A stretch of DNA of 64,000 nt. Source: Desulfobacillus sp041396245. GTDB lineage: Bacteria > Pseudomonadota > Gammaproteobacteria > Burkholderiales > Rhodocyclaceae. The DNA lies in the NCBI GenBank assembly GCA_041396245.1, contig JAWKYW010000007.1:62001-126000 (forward strand). Direction: 5' to 3'. The notes under the pieces were generated by a model. The model did not search any database. It saw only the letters and a program-made list of their open reading frames with translations, and was not told where the DNA came from. Positions 63,072 through 64,000 of the stretch are shown here, piece by piece (positions within the stretch are counted from its first letter, which is position 1; each line of letters begins with the position of its first letter). A program made the position numbers and the translations under genes.

Positions 63072-63806
63072 TCAGCGTCCCCCGCCGCCCAGTCCCAGAT
63101 AGGTTTCGACGACGCGGGGATCGTCCGCCAGATTGCGGCTCAGCCCTTCGAGGGCAATGCTGCCCGTCTCCAGCACGTAGCCGTAGTCGGCGATCTGCAG
63201 GGCAGCGCGGGCGTTCTGCTCGACCAGCAGCACGGCCACGCCGGTCTGCCTGAGGCCGGCGACGATATGGAAGATCTCGCGCACGATGAGCGGGGCGAGG
63301 CCCAGGCTCGGCTCGTCGAGCATGAGCAGCTTGGGCTTGGCCATCAGGGCCCGGCCCACCGCCAGCATCTGCCGCTCGCCGCCGGAGAGGGTGCCGGCCA
63401 GTTGCGCGCGACGTTCCTTCAGGCGCGGGAAGACGGCGAATACCTCGTCCATGGTCCGTGCCTCGTCGCGCGCGCCGGCACGGCGACGCTGGAAGGCGCC
63501 GAGCAGCAGGTTGTCCTCGACGCTCATTTCGCCGAACAGCTCGCGCTTCTCGGGCACCAGGGTCATGCCGTGGGCGACCCGATCCTCCACTTCGGCGTCC
63601 CGCCCCGCTTCGCCCAGGAAGGCAACCTCGCCCTGCGCGGGCAGCAGGCCCATGATAGCCGAGAGCAGCGTCGTCTTGCCGGCGCCGTTGGGGCCGATCA
63701 CGGTGACGATCGTGCCCGCCTCGACCTTGAGGTCGATGTGGTGCAGCGCCTCGACCTTGCCGTAGGCCACGCACAGGCCGCGCACCTCCAGGATCGGGGC
63801 CGCCAT
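63072..63806 (-). CDS. livF: Branched-chain-type ABC transporter ATPase LivF
   Basis: The 244-residue ATPase has Walker A GPNGAGKTT, signature LSGGERQMLAVGRAL, Walker B LLMLDEPSLGLAP and LLVEQNA, the LivF pattern. It overlaps the livG stop (TGATG). With the binding protein at 54181 and permeases presumably beyond the right edge it would import a carboxylate substrate for the neighbouring CoA pathway (inference). It is tail-to-tail with the reductase-like gene. Confidence 0.93.
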   Translation of the reverse strand: MAAPILEVRGLCVAYGKVEALHHIDLKVEAGTIVTVIGPNGAGKTTLLSAIMGLLPAQGEVAFLGEAGRDAEVEDRVAHGMTLVPEKRELFGEMSVEDNLLLGAFQRRRAGARDEARTMDEVFAVFPRLKERRAQLAGTLSGGERQMLAVGRALMAKPKLLMLDEPSLGLAPLIVREIFHIVAGLRQTGVAVLLVEQNARAALQIADYGYVLETGSIALEGLSRNLADDPRVVETYLGLGGGGR

Positions 63807-64000
63807 CACTCCACCCCCCCAAGATAGGCTTCGAGCACGACGGGGTCCTTCTGCACCTCCTCGGGCAGGCCCTCGGAAATTTTCTCGCCGAACTCCATCA
63901 CGACGACCCGGTCGGCCAGGCCCATGACGAAGTCCATGTCGTGTTCCACCAGCAGGATGCCCATGCCTTCGGCGCGCAGCTTCATCAGCAGTTCCGCCAG
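63806..64000 (-). CDS. livG: Branched-chain-type ABC transporter ATPase LivG (C-terminal part only)
   Basis: The last 64 codons are present; the gene continues past the right edge. The H-loop segment GILLVEHDMDFVMGLADRVVVMEFG and the ending EVQKDPVVLEAYLGG are typical of LivG. It is translationally coupled to livF. Confidence 0.9.
   Translation of the reverse strand: MAELLMKLRAEGMGILLVEHDMDFVMGLADRVVVMEFGEKISEGLPEEVQKDPVVLEAYLGGVE

Overview
The window is about 64 kb of high-GC chromosomal DNA. It suggests a facultatively anaerobic, possibly sulfur-oxidising betaproteobacterium of the Rhodocyclales type. The grounds are a Sox operon, a phenylacetate gene set, CoA-dependent aromatic/alicyclic acid genes including a benzoyl-CoA-reductase-like protein, a type IV pilin with a sigma-54 promoter, and the codon usage. 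No rRNA, tRNA, CRISPR array or transposase gene was seen.

Layout. 0-2.3 kb: a partial BepA-like periplasmic protease, a single-domain response regulator and moaC. 2.5-6.8 kb: soxYZAXB without soxCD. 6.9-11.8 kb: a tripartite efflux system (TolC-like, MacA-like, and MacB-like split into ATPase and permease). 11.9-16.0 kb: CYTH-CHAD, SixA, an orphan antitoxin, a HAD phosphatase and a DUF4143 AAA ATPase. 16.0-23.8 kb (+): a surface-polysaccharide export and modification cluster (wzm, APS kinase, wzt, sulfotransferase, TylF-type methyltransferase, acyltransferase, methyltransferase, WbsX-like). It is followed by a convergent glycosyltransferase/pilin block at 23.8-30.1 kb (-).

30.3-44.2 kb (-): first a toxin-antitoxin pair beside a partial duplicate of an HD-GYP gene. 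Then comes a dense signalling island: GAF-HD-GYP, a GAF-containing GspE/PilB-type ATPase, a cyclic-nucleotide-binding/rhodanese protein, a metallo-beta-lactamase-fold hydrolase, a CHASE2 adenylate cyclase, a two-FHA protein, a PP2C phosphatase and a CHASE2 Ser/Thr kinase. Read together, it holds a cAMP synthesis/sensing/possible degradation loop and a Ser/Thr phosphorylation loop around a pilus-type motor ATPase. 44.4-46.5 kb: sucCD. 46.7-51.3 kb: paaY, paaG, paaI, a thiolase and paaK, ending in a clear terminator. 51.4-54.0 kb: a PAS-GAF histidine kinase and a methyltransferase.

54.2-64 kb: a CoA-thioester catabolic locus. It has a branched-chain-type ABC transporter (binding protein, livF, partial livG), two enoyl-CoA hydratases, a TetR regulator, a BadH-like dehydrogenase, a benzoate-CoA-ligase-like enzyme, an acyl-CoA dehydrogenase and a lone benzoyl-CoA reductase subunit B-like protein. 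Three near-identical 18-bp palindromes, two between the divergent transcripts and one before the reductase-like gene, look like operators of the local TetR protein and tie these genes into one regulon. This locus and the signalling island are the two best candidates for undescribed biology here.

Several families of short palindromic repeats lie between and inside genes. They include copies fused in frame to both ends of the macB-type ATPase gene and a GTGAGCG repeat cluster occupying the ribosome-binding region of soxB.
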